Positions 54,454-63,911 of a DNA stretch of 64,000 nt are shown in pieces. Made by a program: the position numbers and the translations under genes. Position 1 is the first letter of the stretch; each line of letters begins with the position of its first letter. This DNA comes from Pseudoalteromonas gelatinilytica (lineage in GTDB: Bacteria > Pseudomonadota > Gammaproteobacteria > Enterobacterales > Alteromonadaceae). The stretch covers positions 248,001-312,000 of the forward strand of contig NZ_LRRU01000018.1 of assembly GCF_001641615.1 (NCBI RefSeq), given 5' to 3'. The notes beneath the pieces were generated by a model that was given only the letters and a program-made list of their open reading frames with translations, did no database searches and was not told the DNA's origin.

Positions 54454-54478
54454 TTACCTTAAGGTATTGAAATTACAT

Positions 54479-54498
54479 GGGCTAGCTTTTGCTAGCCC
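54479..54498 (+). terminator. Hairpin between guaB and guaA, weak terminator or attenuator
   Basis: GGGCTAGC, loop TTTT, GCTAGCCC, then an AT-rich stretch without a full T run. It may lower guaA expression or stabilise guaB mRNA. A second small hairpin (TCTCCC/GGGAGA) follows at 54513-54527. Confidence 0.5.
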
Positions 54499-54553
54499 TA
54501 ATTTATTTATCATCTCCCTTTGGGAGAGCAGTTCCTGACTAACGAGATACTCC

Positions 54554-56131
54554 ATGAGCAAAGACATTCACGATTCACGAATTCTCATTTTAGATTTTGG
54601 TTCGCAATACACACAGTTAATCGCACGTCGTATACGTGAGATTGGTGTTTACTGTGAGCTATGGGCATGGGATGTAACTGAAGAGCAAATCCGCGAATTT
54701 AATCCACAAGGTATTATTTTGTCGGGTGGCCCTGAGTCTACAACACTTGAAAACAGCCCTCGTGCTCCTGAGTATGTATTTAATGCAGGCGTTCCAGTAC
54801 TTGGTATTTGTTACGGCATGCAAACAATGGCAATGCAACTGGGTGGTAGCGTACACAGCTCTGATAAGAAAGAGTTTGGTTATGCGCAAGTTGAGAAAGT
54901 AGGTAACTGTGCGTTATTCGATGCTATCGAAGACCACATTACTGACGGCGGTGCTGGCGTACTTGACGTTTGGATGAGCCACGGCGATAAAGTGATGGAA
55001 GTACCAGAGACTTTCAAAACAACTGCTAAAACATCAACATGTCCACATGCAGCAATGTCATGGGAAGAAAAGCGTTTCTACGGCGTACAGTTCCACCCAG
55101 AAGTAACTCACACTCATCAAGGTCAACGTTTACTTGAGCGTTTTGCAATTGATATCTGTGGCTGTGAAAAGCTATGGACACCAGCTAAAATCATCGATGA
55201 TGCTATTGAGCGTATTAAGCAAACAGTGGGTGATGACGAAGTTATCCTAGGTTTATCAGGTGGTGTTGATTCATCTGTTGTAGCTATGCTTATTCACCGT
55301 GCAATCGGCGACAAGCTAACGTGTGTATTCGTTGATAACGGTCTTCTTCGTTTAAACGAAGGTCAGCAAGTTATGGACATGTTTGGCAACAAGTTTGGCC
55401 TAAACATTGTTAAGGTTGATGCTGAAGATCAATTCTTAGCTGACTTAGCTGGTAAATCAGACCCAGAAGATAAGCGTAAAGCGATTGGTCATACGTTCAT
55501 TAAAGTATTCGATGAGCAAGCTAAAAAGCTGAAAAATGCTAAATGGTTAGGTCAAGGTACTATCTACCCAGACGTAATCGAATCTGCTGCATCAGCAACA
55601 GGTAAAGCACACGTAATCAAGTCTCACCACAACGTTGGTGGTTTACCAGACGACATGAAAATGGGTCTTGTTGAGCCATTACGTGAGCTATTTAAAGATG
55701 AAGTACGTAAAATTGGTCTTGAGCTTGGCCTACCTTACGACATGCTTTACCGTCACCCATTCCCGGGTCCTGGTTTAGGTGTTCGTGTACTTGGTGAAAT
55801 CAAGAAAGAGTACTGTGATTTACTACGTCGCGCAGATGCAATCTTCATCGAAGAGCTACACAAAGCTGAGCTTTACCATAAAGTAAGCCAAGCATTCACT
55901 GTATTCTTACCAGTTAAATCGGTAGGTGTAATGGGTGATGCACGTAAATACGACTGGGTTGTATCACTACGTTGTGTAGAAACAATCGACTTTATGACGG
56001 CACGTTGGTCACACTTACCTTATGAATTCTTAGGTGTGGTTTCAAACCGTATCATCAACGAAATCGATGGTATCTCACGTGTTGTTTACGATATTTCAGG
56101 TAAGCCACCGGCAACAATCGAGTGGGAATAA
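54554..56131 (+). CDS. guaA: GMP synthase (glutamine-hydrolysing)
   Basis: 525 residues, the same length as E. coli GuaA. The glutamine amidotransferase domain (about 8-205) has nucleophile Cys86 in GICYGMQ and the FHPEVTHT histidine. The ATP-pyrophosphatase domain has [11 protein letters not shown]. The C-terminal dimerisation domain ends [10 protein letters not shown]. It converts XMP to GMP in the cytosol. It is followed by a very strong terminator. Confidence 0.97.
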   Translation: MSKDIHDSRILILDFGSQYTQLIARRIREIGVYCELWAWDVTEEQIREFNPQGIILSGGPESTTLENSPRAPEYVFNAGVPVLGICYGMQTMAMQLGGSVHSSDKKEFGYAQVEKVGNCALFDAIEDHITDGGAGVLDVWMSHGDKVMEVPETFKTTAKTSTCPHAAMSWEEKRFYGVQFHPEVTHTHQGQRLLERFAIDICGCEKLWTPAKIIDDAIERIKQTVGDDEVILGLSGGVDSSVVAMLIHRAIGDKLTCVFVDNGLLRLNEGQQVMDMFGNKFGLNIVKVDAEDQFLADLAGKSDPEDKRKAIGHTFIKVFDEQAKKLKNAKWLGQGTIYPDVIESAASATGKAHVIKSHHNVGGLPDDMKMGLVEPLRELFKDEVRKIGLELGLPYDMLYRHPFPGPGLGVRVLGEIKKEYCDLLRRADAIFIEELHKAELYHKVSQAFTVFLPVKSVGVMGDARKYDWVVSLRCVETIDFMTARWSHLPYEFLGVVSNRIINEIDGISRVVYDISGKPPATIEWE

Positions 56132-56159
56132 TTTTATTATTCTGACCTGAATTGGTACA

Positions 56160-56193
56160 AAAACGGCGAATTAGCTTGCTAATTCGCCGTTTT
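56160..56193 (+). terminator. Strong intrinsic terminator of guaA
   Basis: A perfect 16-bp stem (left arm 56160-56175, right arm 56178-56193) with a TT loop; the last four paired bases supply a T tract. Confidence 0.9.
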
Positions 56194-56236
56194 GTTTATT
56201 TAAGAAGCAGTTAAACTAAAAACTGTGTTTTTTTAC

Positions 56237-56264
56237 TTTACCTTTGAAAAAAGCTCTATATAAT
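56237..56264 (+). promoter_or_regulatory. Promoter of tRNA-Trp
   Basis: TTTACC (56237-56242), a 16-bp spacer and TATAAT (56259-56264), 13 bases before the mature tRNA 5' end. Confidence 0.65.
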
Positions 56265-56277
56265 TCGACGACATTGC

Positions 56278-56354
56278 AGGGGCGTAGTTCCAATTGGTAG
56301 AACAGCGGTCTCCAAAACCGACGGTTGGGAGTTCGAATCTCTCCGCCCCTGCCA
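56278..56354 (+). tRNA. trpT: tRNA-Trp (anticodon CCA), CCA end encoded
   Basis: A full cloverleaf. The acceptor arm AGGGGCG pairs with CGCCCCT. The anticodon loop is CTCCAAA, and the T arm GGGAG-TTCGAAT-CTCTC is followed by G73 and an encoded CCA. Compared with E. coli tRNA-Trp there is one extra C after the D stem, the D stem has a U11-A24 pair, and the outer anticodon-stem pair is G27-A43 (a mismatch). Confidence 0.97.
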
Positions 56355-56422
56355 TTTCTTCCTTCTTTACTTTAATCGCAAATCTCCCTATATTACTTGC
56401 TCTTAATCATGATTGAGTTGTT

Positions 56423-56725
56423 ATGAATCCAAGTTACGCTGCGATATTCTCTGTACAATCTTTAGAGTTAAATCAACACTATCGAACTGCGCCTGATATT
56501 TCTGGCGAACAGATGCCAAACACTCAACAAGAAACCCTCACGCTACCGTTACAGTTTCACCAAGATCTCGAAAAAGCGTTTGCGCCGTTAGTGATCACTC
56601 AAATCGTAAAAGCAGCAAGTATTAGTTGGCAACAGGGCTGTTTAGCTTTACCTAGCGAGAAGCTTAATAGTGAACAGAAAAAACAACTTTGGTCTTTAAT
56701 CGGTGAGCAACTTGATAAGCTTTAA
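56423..56725 (+). CDS. Putative HolD-like (DNA polymerase III psi) short protein
   Basis: 100 residues with no membrane segment. The stretch LTLPLQFHQDLEKAFAPLV and the end KKQLWSLIGEQLDKL recall the C-terminal helix pattern of HolD. In E. coli holD directly overlaps rimI, and here this gene overlaps rimI by 23 bases. It is shorter than E. coli HolD (137 residues) and sequence similarity is marginal, so the assignment is mainly positional. If right, it links the clamp loader to SSB. Confidence 0.45.
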   Translation: MNPSYAAIFSVQSLELNQHYRTAPDISGEQMPNTQQETLTLPLQFHQDLEKAFAPLVITQIVKAASISWQQGCLALPSEKLNSEQKKQLWSLIGEQLDKL

Positions 56726-57158
56726 ACCTGTAGATGCAAGCTATATTAGCCAGTTAATGGCTATTGAAAACGCCTGCCATAGTCACCCGTGGACAGAGAA
56801 AACCATGCTGTCGTGTTTAGCTGGGCGTTACTTTAACCTGGCTGCTTTTCAAGGCGATGACATGCTTGGGTTTTATATCGGTGAACAAGCGGGCCCGGAT
56901 TACACCTTAATGGATATTTGTGTTGCGCCTAAGTATCAAGGGCAGGGCATTGCTAAGCGATTGTTAAATGCCTTTATTGAGCATGGCGAGCAGCACCAAG
57001 CTGAAAATCTCTTCTTAGAAGTGCGTGAATCAAATGCACCCGCTATTGGCCTGTATGAAAGCGCTGGCTTTTCACATATGTCGGTGCGTAAGAACTATTA
57101 CCCAACCGCGACAGGCAACGAAGACGCTATTTTAATGGGGATGAGCTTTTCCCTTTAA
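56703..57158 (+). CDS. rimI: Ribosomal protein S18-alanine N-acetyltransferase
   Basis: 151 residues, a GNAT acetyltransferase. The acetyl-CoA loop is VAPKYQGQGIAKRLL, with downstream LEVRESNAPAIGLYESAGF and a conserved Tyr near YYPTATGNEDAILMGM, all typical of RimI. It acetylates the N-terminus of S18. The start is probably GTG 56703 (or TTG 56712), inside the end of the preceding gene, implying translational coupling. Its last 4 bases overlap the convergent hybrid kinase. Confidence 0.93.
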   Translation: MSNLISFKPVDASYISQLMAIENACHSHPWTEKTMLSCLAGRYFNLAAFQGDDMLGFYIGEQAGPDYTLMDICVAPKYQGQGIAKRLLNAFIEHGEQHQAENLFLEVRESNAPAIGLYESAGFSHMSVRKNYYPTATGNEDAILMGMSFSL

Positions 57159-59809
57159 GATGCCTCTTCAAGGGCATCGATAAGTGCGTTGTAACATTGT
57201 TCAACTTGCTCTGTTTGATTACTGCGTAATGCATTTTCAAGTTGGCCTGCGGTCTTATGAATTGCTTCAAAACTAAAACACCCCGCACTGCCTTTTAGAC
57301 TGTGCGCCAATGAGCGGAGTGCTTCCCACTCTTTAGCACGATACAACTGCACAACTTGAGATAAGTAATCAGGTAGTTTTGAACGGTAGTTGTCGTTAAT
57401 TTGTTGGAACTTTTCACTTTTTAGTAAGTTTTCCCACTTGTTTTGACTGTCTTTTTCAATGTGTAGGTAGCTTACAAGCACTTGCTCTAGAGCATCTTTG
57501 TCGATTGGTTTGGCGAGTGCTTCATCACAGCCAGCCTCTATGTAGGTATCGACATCGGTTTTCATTACATTGGCCGTAAGCGCAATGATAGGGCCATCAT
57601 AGGCTGCGTGACGTAACATTTGCGTTGCTTCTAAGCCGCCCATGACAGGCATCTGCATATCCATGATGATCAGCTGATAATCATTTACCAATGCCATTTC
57701 TACTGCTTCAGCCCCATTTTTGGCAATGTCTGGCTCAAGCCCCCAAGTTTGTAACAGTAGTTTGATCAGTAACTGGTTATCTGGGTTATCTTCGGCTACC
57801 AGAATATTGGCATCAAAGCTATTCGCTGCGAATGACAGCTGAACGTCTTTACTTGGTGAGAGCTGCTCATAGCTATGAATAAAGCCCTCATTTTGTAACT
57901 GCTCGGCATTTAAATGAGCAGCAACTTGGACGGTAAAACAACTGCCGTTTCCAGGTTCGCTAATAAGTTGCACATCACCGCCTAGCAACTGGGCTAAGTT
58001 CTTCGATATACACAAGCCAAGGCCTGTACCACCGAAGCGGCGAGTGGTCGTCGCATCGGCTTGTTCAAACGGTTTGAACACCCGTTCAACCTCACGCTCT
58101 GACATACCAATACCGGTATCTTGAATCGCAAATTCTAAATGTTGTTTATTGCTGTTGTAACTTATATCGATTGAGATGCTGCCTTTCTCAGTGAACTTAA
58201 CTGCGTTGCTGGCAATATTGATTAAAATTTGTTTTAAACGTGTGGTATCGCTATTAATGGTTTTGGGTACTGGCAGCTGGTAGTTAATATTAAACGCCAG
58301 TTGCTTTTCATTAGCCAGCGGGCGAATAATCGAATCAATATCATGAATAAGCTGCACCACATTGCATGGGCCGCGTTCAACAGCCAGTTTTTCAGCCTCA
58401 ATTTTTGATAAATCAAGAATGTTATTAATAAGCTCAAGTAAGTGCTTAGAATTACGTAAAATAGTACTTAAATGCTGCTCATCATTCACCGCATCTTTGT
58501 TGTGCAGGAGCTGCTCTGTAAAGCCCATAATTGCGGTTAGTGGGGTGCGAATTTCATGACTCATATTCGCTAAAAAGCGGCTTTTCAGTTGGTTGGCTTG
58601 CTCAGCTTGGGCAATGGCCACTTCTAGCTTGCTATTCATTGCTTCGAGGGCTTTGGTACGGCTTTCTACTTTTTCTTCTAGGTGATGCTTATATTCCTCA
58701 AGCTCGTCTTGGTAATGACGAATTTGGTTCACCATGTGGTTAAAGTCATTGAAAAGCACGCCTACTTCATCGTTTGTATGTGCTGGCAAGTACACAGATA
58801 AATCACCATCACCCACCCGATGGCTTGCAGCCCCTAATAATTCGACTGGGGTGAGTAGTAAGTTGCGCACCACTATGTAGATCAAAATAGGCAGTGAAAT
58901 CACAGAGATAATTACAATTAACGCAGTAATTAAGCTGATGGCTTTACCTGATTGATACAGCAAATCTTTGGGAGTGGTTGAGATAAAGTAATCACCGTCG
59001 GTCATTTGTACCGCGTAGATAATGCGCTCTTCTTTGTCGATACTCGATAGTTCAATACTGGCTAGTTTGCCGTAATCAGCCAACCGCTTAATTTGTTCAA
59101 GCTCATATTCACTTAAATAGCTGCCACGTAAGTCATAGTCTGAGCTAAATAAAATTTGCCCCTTAGTGGTCAAAAATAAATTTAAGGTGTTATTAAATGG
59201 CGCTTCTAAAATGCTGGCGTTTAGTATTGATGGTTCAACATGAACAACAATAAACCCTAGCTGCTGCGGCTGTTTTAAGTAGTAATCGATATTATAAATG
59301 GGGTGCACAAAGTACAGGCTAGTTGAGCCATCTTCTTTGGGGATCATAAATTGCTGTTGACGCAAATTTGATTGCAGCACTTGATCAAAAAACGGGTAGC
59401 TGTCGGGAGCTGGGGTTAATTGACTTGAATAAAACGCATCGCTTTTACCATCTGGGGCAACATAGTTGATGCTTACAATATCAGGGTAAGCTTCTGAATA
59501 GCTGGCGAATACATTCATCAACTCGCCAAGGCGCTCAATATATTGATTTTTTGATTCGGGTTCGCGGGCTAAAAAGTCTGCCAATACCGGAGAGGTCGAA
59601 AGTAACCGAGTAATCGAATGAAATGAGTCAATGTAATTGAAGATTTTTTGCTGTTGCTGCTCAACAAAGCGACTGACAATTAGCTCAGCTTGTTTTTTTG
59701 TTGAATTGGTCACATTGGTTAACGTAAAGCCACCTAAAAACAACAAAGGTAAGATCACTAATGGTGTGATATACCATAATAATCGAATACTGAGCTTACT
59801 GGTTTTCAT
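57155..59809 (-). CDS. Hybrid sensor histidine kinase with receiver and HPt domains
   Basis: 884 residues. Two membrane helices (about 11-32 and 290-315) flank a dCache-like periplasmic sensor. Next come HAMP, a coiled coil, the phospho-acceptor motif NMSHEIRTPLTAIMG, and a HATPase domain with RRFGGTGLGLCISK. A receiver with MDMQMPVMGG follows, and then an HPt domain with AHSLKGSAGCF. It is a complete phosphorelay in one chain, without its own DNA-binding output, so it must pass phosphate to a separate regulator not adjacent here. Confidence 0.92.
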   Translation of the reverse strand: MKTSKLSIRLLWYITPLVILPLLFLGGFTLTNVTNSTKKQAELIVSRFVEQQQQKIFNYIDSFHSITRLLSTSPVLADFLAREPESKNQYIERLGELMNVFASYSEAYPDIVSINYVAPDGKSDAFYSSQLTPAPDSYPFFDQVLQSNLRQQQFMIPKEDGSTSLYFVHPIYNIDYYLKQPQQLGFIVVHVEPSILNASILEAPFNNTLNLFLTTKGQILFSSDYDLRGSYLSEYELEQIKRLADYGKLASIELSSIDKEERIIYAVQMTDGDYFISTTPKDLLYQSGKAISLITALIVIISVISLPILIYIVVRNLLLTPVELLGAASHRVGDGDLSVYLPAHTNDEVGVLFNDFNHMVNQIRHYQDELEEYKHHLEEKVESRTKALEAMNSKLEVAIAQAEQANQLKSRFLANMSHEIRTPLTAIMGFTEQLLHNKDAVNDEQHLSTILRNSKHLLELINNILDLSKIEAEKLAVERGPCNVVQLIHDIDSIIRPLANEKQLAFNINYQLPVPKTINSDTTRLKQILINIASNAVKFTEKGSISIDISYNSNKQHLEFAIQDTGIGMSEREVERVFKPFEQADATTTRRFGGTGLGLCISKNLAQLLGGDVQLISEPGNGSCFTVQVAAHLNAEQLQNEGFIHSYEQLSPSKDVQLSFAANSFDANILVAEDNPDNQLLIKLLLQTWGLEPDIAKNGAEAVEMALVNDYQLIIMDMQMPVMGGLEATQMLRHAAYDGPIIALTANVMKTDVDTYIEAGCDEALAKPIDKDALEQVLVSYLHIEKDSQNKWENLLKSEKFQQINDNYRSKLPDYLSQVVQLYRAKEWEALRSLAHSLKGSAGCFSFEAIHKTAGQLENALRSNQTEQVEQCYNALIDALEEAS

Positions 59810-60060
59810 GACCTAAATTGATATCCCTCCGTGCAATTTATCAATAGTATGCGTTACAACTTGATTACACAAGCTTAGCAAAAAAGTGAACAACGAAAAT
59901 AGCAAAGCAAAGGTGAATAATTACTTACAATCGCTGCTTTTTTGGCTAAGACAAACAAGGTATAATACTCGGCAATTCTATTTTATTTTTACAGTGCGCA
60001 CCGAGCTTTATAATTTATAAGGCAGTTAAGTGCGCTTTGTTATGACTAAAAGCAGCTTAC

Positions 60061-61644
60061 ATGTCTAATTTAACTACCGAAATTAATAAACGACGCACCT
60101 TTGCGATCATCTCGCACCCGGATGCGGGTAAAACCACCATTACAGAAAAAGTTCTGTTATTCGGACAAGCGATTCAAAAAGCGGGTACCGTAAAGGGTCG
60201 TGGCTCAAACCAGCACGCAAAATCAGACTGGATGGAAATGGAAAAAGAACGTGGTATCTCGGTAACTACGTCTGTTATGCAATTTCCTTACAATGAGCGT
60301 CTGGTTAACTTACTTGATACTCCTGGACACGAAGACTTCTCTGAAGATACTTACCGTACATTAACGGCGGTTGACTCGTGTCTAATGGTAATCGACGCGG
60401 CGAAAGGTGTTGAGGATCGTACTCGTAAATTAATGGAAGTAACACGCTTACGTACTACGCCTATCGTAACTTTCATGAATAAGTGTGACCGTGATATTCG
60501 TGATCCAATGGAGTTATTAGACGAAGTTGAGACTGAGCTTAACATCGCCTGTGCGCCAATCACTTGGCCGATTGGGTGTGGTAAAGAGTTTAAAGGTGTG
60601 TATCACATTCACCGTGAAGAAACGATTTTGTATAGCACAGGTCAAGGCCACACAATCCAAGAAGTGCGTGTTATTAAAGGCTTAGATAATCCTGAGCTTG
60701 ATACGGCGATTGGTAGCGAACTTGCTGAGCAGTTGCGTGAAGAACTTGAGCTAGTTGTCGGTGCATCACACGAATTTGACTTAGATCTGTTTTTAGCGGG
60801 CGAGCTATCACCGGTGTATTTTGGTACGGCATTAGGTAACTTTGGTGTTGACCATGTACTTGATGGTTTAACTGAGTGGGCACCTGCGCCATTACCTCGC
60901 GAAACAGAAGACCGCCAAGTAGCAGCAACAGAAGAGAACTTCTCTGGCTTCGTATTTAAAATCCAAGCGAACATGGACCCTAAACACCGTGACCGTATTG
61001 CCTTTATGCGTATTGTATCTGGCAAATATAGCCAAGGTATGAAAATGAGCCATGTACGTATTGGTAAGCAAGTCAGTATTTCTGATGCGGTAACCTTTAT
61101 GGCTGGTGATCGTGAGCGAGCGCAAGATGCGTACGCGGGTGACATCATTGGTTTACACAACCACGGTACAATTCAAATTGGTGATACCTTCACACAAGGC
61201 GAAAAAATGAAGTTTGGTGGTATTCCTAACTTCGCACCAGAATTATTCCGCCGTATTCGCTTAAAAGATCCTTTAAAACAAAAGCAATTGTTAAAAGGCT
61301 TAGTTCAGCTATCTGAAGAAGGTGCTGTGCAAGTATTTAGACCGCTTATTAATAATGACCTTATCGTTGGTGCGGTCGGTGTACTACAGTTTGATGTGGT
61401 TGTTGCGCGTTTAAAAGCAGAATACAACGTAGATGCGATTTACGAAGGTGTCAGTGTAAATACAGCACGCTGGGTACACTGTGATGATGCGAAAAAATTC
61501 GAAGAGTTTAAGCGTAAGTGCGAAAGCAACTTAGCGCTTGATGGTGGTGATAACCTTACTTATATCGCGCCAAGCCGTGTAAATCTAAACTTATCGATGG
61601 AGCGCTATCCAGATATCAAGTTTAACCACACACGCGAAAACTAA
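60061..61644 (+). CDS. prfC: Peptide chain release factor 3
   Basis: 527 residues, a translational GTPase that recycles RF1/RF2 from the ribosome. Motifs: P-loop SHPDAGKTT (about 19-27), switch region with [17 protein letters not shown], and NKCD near residue 140. The length agrees with E. coli RF3 (529). The start ATG gives the expected N-terminus with [20 protein letters not shown] hairpin without a T run lies before argS. Confidence 0.97.
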   Translation: MSNLTTEINKRRTFAIISHPDAGKTTITEKVLLFGQAIQKAGTVKGRGSNQHAKSDWMEMEKERGISVTTSVMQFPYNERLVNLLDTPGHEDFSEDTYRTLTAVDSCLMVIDAAKGVEDRTRKLMEVTRLRTTPIVTFMNKCDRDIRDPMELLDEVETELNIACAPITWPIGCGKEFKGVYHIHREETILYSTGQGHTIQEVRVIKGLDNPELDTAIGSELAEQLREELELVVGASHEFDLDLFLAGELSPVYFGTALGNFGVDHVLDGLTEWAPAPLPRETEDRQVAATEENFSGFVFKIQANMDPKHRDRIAFMRIVSGKYSQGMKMSHVRIGKQVSISDAVTFMAGDRERAQDAYAGDIIGLHNHGTIQIGDTFTQGEKMKFGGIPNFAPELFRRIRLKDPLKQKQLLKGLVQLSEEGAVQVFRPLINNDLIVGAVGVLQFDVVVARLKAEYNVDAIYEGVSVNTARWVHCDDAKKFEEFKRKCESNLALDGGDNLTYIAPSRVNLNLSMERYPDIKFNHTREN

Positions 61645-61671
61645 TACGCTAAGTCTGCTTCAAATTTAAGT

Positions 61672-61686
61672 GCCCGCATAGCGGGC
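61672..61686 (+). other. Short GC-rich hairpin between prfC and argS
   Basis: GCCCGC, loop ATA, GCGGGC, 20 bases ahead of the argS start, without a T run. It may be an RNA stability or leader element rather than a terminator. Confidence 0.4.
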
Positions 61687-61705
61687 CATAAAGGTAAAAA
61701 TTACA

Positions 61706-63448
61706 ATGAATATTCGTACTCTTTTAATCGAAAAAGCAATTGCTGCAATGGTTGCAGCAGGATTACCAGAAGATACAAATCCAGCGGTAACGCAAAGCAC
61801 ACGTCCGCAGTTTGGTGATTACCAAATCAATGGTGCAATGGGCGCGGCTAAAAAATTAAAATCAAACCCGCGTGAACTAGCACAAAAAATTATCGATAAC
61901 CTAGACCTTGCTGATATCGCAGAAAAAACTGAAATCGCAGGCCCAGGTTTTATCAATATTCACTTAAAGCCTGAGTTTTTATCTGCAAGCTTAAAAGCGG
62001 CAAACGAAGACGAAAAGCTGGCTGTTGCACCACATGCAACGGCGCAAAAAGTGGTTGTTGATTACTCATCACCTAACCTTGCTAAAGAAATGCACGTAGG
62101 TCACTTACGTTCAACCATCATTGGTGATGCGGTTGTTCGTGCCCTTGAGTTCCGTGGTGATGAAGTTGTTCGTCAAAACCACATGGGTGACTGGGGTACT
62201 CAGTTTGGTATGTTAATCGCGCACTTAGAAGATCAAATCAATCAAGGTGTTGATTTAGACAAAGTGGCGCTTGCTGACCTTGAAACCTTCTACCGTGATG
62301 CGAAAAAACGCTTTGATGATGAAGAAGGGTTTGCTGATAAAGCGCGTGATTACGTTGTTAAATTACAAGGTGGCGATGCACACTGTGAAAAACTGTGGAA
62401 GTTATTCATCGCGACTTCTGTAAAGCACTCTGAAGAAGTTTACAAGCGTCTAAACGTAACACTTACAGCAGATGACATCATGGCTGAAAGTGCATACAAC
62501 AGTGAACTTGCAAACATCATCGCACTATTAAAAGACAAAAACATTGCTGTTGAATCTGATGGCGCACAAGTGGTGTTTTTAGATGAGCTTGCTAACAAAG
62601 ACGGCGAGCCTTCAGTGTTTATCGTACAGAAATCAGGTGGTGGTTTCTTATACGCGACGACTGACTTAGCGGCCTGTGATTACCGTTCAAATAAACTAGG
62701 TGCTGATCGTATCCTAATCTTTGTAGATGCACGTCAAAGCTTACACTTCAATCAAGTTGAGCTAACAGCACGTAAAGCAGGTTTATTACGTGATGAAACA
62801 AGTTATGAATTCTGCCCATTCGGCACCATGATGGGTGAAGACGGTAAGCCATTCAAAACTCGTACTGGCGGTACGGTTAAACTTGCTGATTTACTTGAAG
62901 AATCAATCACTCGTGCAGCAGCTAAACTTGCTGAGCGTGAGTCAGATTTAAGCGACGAAGAGCGTAGCGAAATTGCCCGTAAAGTAGGTATTGGCGCAGT
63001 GAAATATGCGGATCTTTCTAAGCACCGTACTAGCGATTATATCTTCAACTGGGACACAATGCTGAGCTTTGAAGGTGCGACAGCGCCTTACTTACAATAT
63101 GCATACACGCGTGTTCGCAGTATTTTCCGTAAATCAGGTATCGATGCAGCGTCATTAACAGCTGACGTTGCAATCAACGAGCCACAAGAAAAAGCGCTGG
63201 CGCTTAAACTTCTTCAGCTAGAAGAAGTACTGGATCTAATGATCAGCGAAGCGACACCGCACGTATTATGTGGATACCTATACGAACTAGCAAGCCTATA
63301 CATGACGTTCTACGAAGCATGCCCAGTTCTAAAAGAAGGCGTAGAGCCAAGTGTTCGTGACAGCCGTTTAGTACTGTGTAATTTGGTTGCGAAGACATTG
63401 AAATCAGGATTGGACCTGCTAGGTATCGAAGTAATGGAGCAAATGTAA
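61706..63448 (+). CDS. argS: Arginyl-tRNA synthetase
   Basis: 580 residues, class I synthetase. An N-terminal Add-1 domain (about 1-110) precedes the catalytic core with the HIGH-type motif HVGHLRST and [13 protein letters not shown]; the KMSKS equivalent is degenerate, as is usual for ArgRS. The C-terminal DALR-type helical domain ends [13 protein letters not shown]. It has an AAAGG ribosome site and lies 61 bases after prfC. Confidence 0.97.
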   Translation: MNIRTLLIEKAIAAMVAAGLPEDTNPAVTQSTRPQFGDYQINGAMGAAKKLKSNPRELAQKIIDNLDLADIAEKTEIAGPGFINIHLKPEFLSASLKAANEDEKLAVAPHATAQKVVVDYSSPNLAKEMHVGHLRSTIIGDAVVRALEFRGDEVVRQNHMGDWGTQFGMLIAHLEDQINQGVDLDKVALADLETFYRDAKKRFDDEEGFADKARDYVVKLQGGDAHCEKLWKLFIATSVKHSEEVYKRLNVTLTADDIMAESAYNSELANIIALLKDKNIAVESDGAQVVFLDELANKDGEPSVFIVQKSGGGFLYATTDLAACDYRSNKLGADRILIFVDARQSLHFNQVELTARKAGLLRDETSYEFCPFGTMMGEDGKPFKTRTGGTVKLADLLEESITRAAAKLAERESDLSDEERSEIARKVGIGAVKYADLSKHRTSDYIFNWDTMLSFEGATAPYLQYAYTRVRSIFRKSGIDAASLTADVAINEPQEKALALKLLQLEEVLDLMISEATPHVLCGYLYELASLYMTFYEACPVLKEGVEPSVRDSRLVLCNLVAKTLKSGLDLLGIEVMEQM

Positions 63449-63471
63449 TCAGCTTCGTGTATTTCGCTTTA

Positions 63472-63553
63472 GCTGCGTTAATGAGTTTATTTAGCCTAAG
63501 TCACATACAAAACACGTATGCTCCTTGGCATAAATAAACTCACTGCCTTGCTA
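63472..63553. repeat. Imperfect hairpin element after argS
   Basis: A core inverted repeat TGAGTTTATTTA (63482-63493) and TAAATAAACTCA (63531-63542) is perfect. Outer arms extend the pairing partly to TAGC and GCTA at the ends. An inner CATAC/GTATG pair is at 63504-63520. It looks like a small non-coding mobile-type repeat or a long terminator. Confidence 0.6.
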
Positions 63554-63583
63554 GCACTCCTACACTTGCAGATGATGCGCTTT

Positions 63584-63610
63584 GTAGGTTGGGTAGAGCG
63601 CAGCGAAACC
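63584..63610. repeat. REP-like repeat, copy 1
   Basis: A 27-base sequence starting GTAGGTTGGGTAGAGCGCAG and ending GAAACC, identical to copy 2 at 63708-63734. Similar GGTTGGGT...ACCCAAC sequences are common intergenic repeats in gammaproteobacteria. This copy lacks the closing ACCCAAC arm. Confidence 0.75.
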
Positions 63611-63660
63611 GAGTATAAATCGCAGGCCCTAGACTCTAGGCGCTAGGGGAGTAGCTTGTA

Positions 63661-63702
63661 GAACCTAGAACCTAGAACCTAGAACCTAGAACCTAGAACC
63701 TA
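63661..63702. repeat. Six tandem copies of GAACCTA
   Basis: Six exact 7-bp units, 42 bases in all, between the two REP-like copies. Confidence 0.95.
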
Positions 63703-63707
63703 GCTTC

Positions 63708-63738
63708 GTAGGTTGGGTAGAGCGCAGCGAAACCCAAC
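63708..63738. repeat. REP-like repeat, copy 2 (complete dyad)
   Basis: The same 27 bases as copy 1, followed by bases that complete the arms GTTGGGT (63712-63718) and ACCCAAC (63732-63738), so it can fold into a hairpin. Confidence 0.75.
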
Positions 63739-63770
63739 AAATTGACAGTTCAACAACCTTGATTAATCTT

Positions 63771-63889
63771 TAGCTGATAGCTGATAGCTGATAGCTGATA
63801 GCTGATAGCTGATAGCTGATAGCTGATAGCTGATAGCTGATAGCTGATAGCTGATAGCTGATAGCTGATAGCTGATAGCTGATAGCTGA
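63771..63889. repeat. Seventeen tandem copies of TAGCTGA
   Basis: Seventeen exact 7-bp units (119 bases) ending 22 bases before the pdxH start codon, so the array lies in the promoter or 5' leader of pdxH. Confidence 0.95.
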
Positions 63890-63911
63890 TAGTAGCGATA
63901 GAGGGAATTTT

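Larger units (their letters stand above)
63449..63911. other. 463-bp repeat-rich intergenic region between argS and pdxH
   Basis: It contains no gene. In order it holds a large imperfect hairpin element, two copies of a REP-like 27-bp repeat, a small CCCTAG/CTAGGG dyad at 63627-63648, six copies of a heptamer, and seventeen copies of a second heptamer. No obvious argS terminator was found apart from the hairpin element. Confidence 0.85.

Noticed and set aside
60642..61160. 172-residue minus-strand frame inside prfC
   Set aside because: It is antisense to a conserved GTPase, has low-complexity Ser/Arg composition and no initiation signals.
63661..63889. Direct repeats near the right end as a CRISPR array
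   Set aside because: The units are 7 bp and contiguous, without unique spacers, and there are no cas genes nearby.
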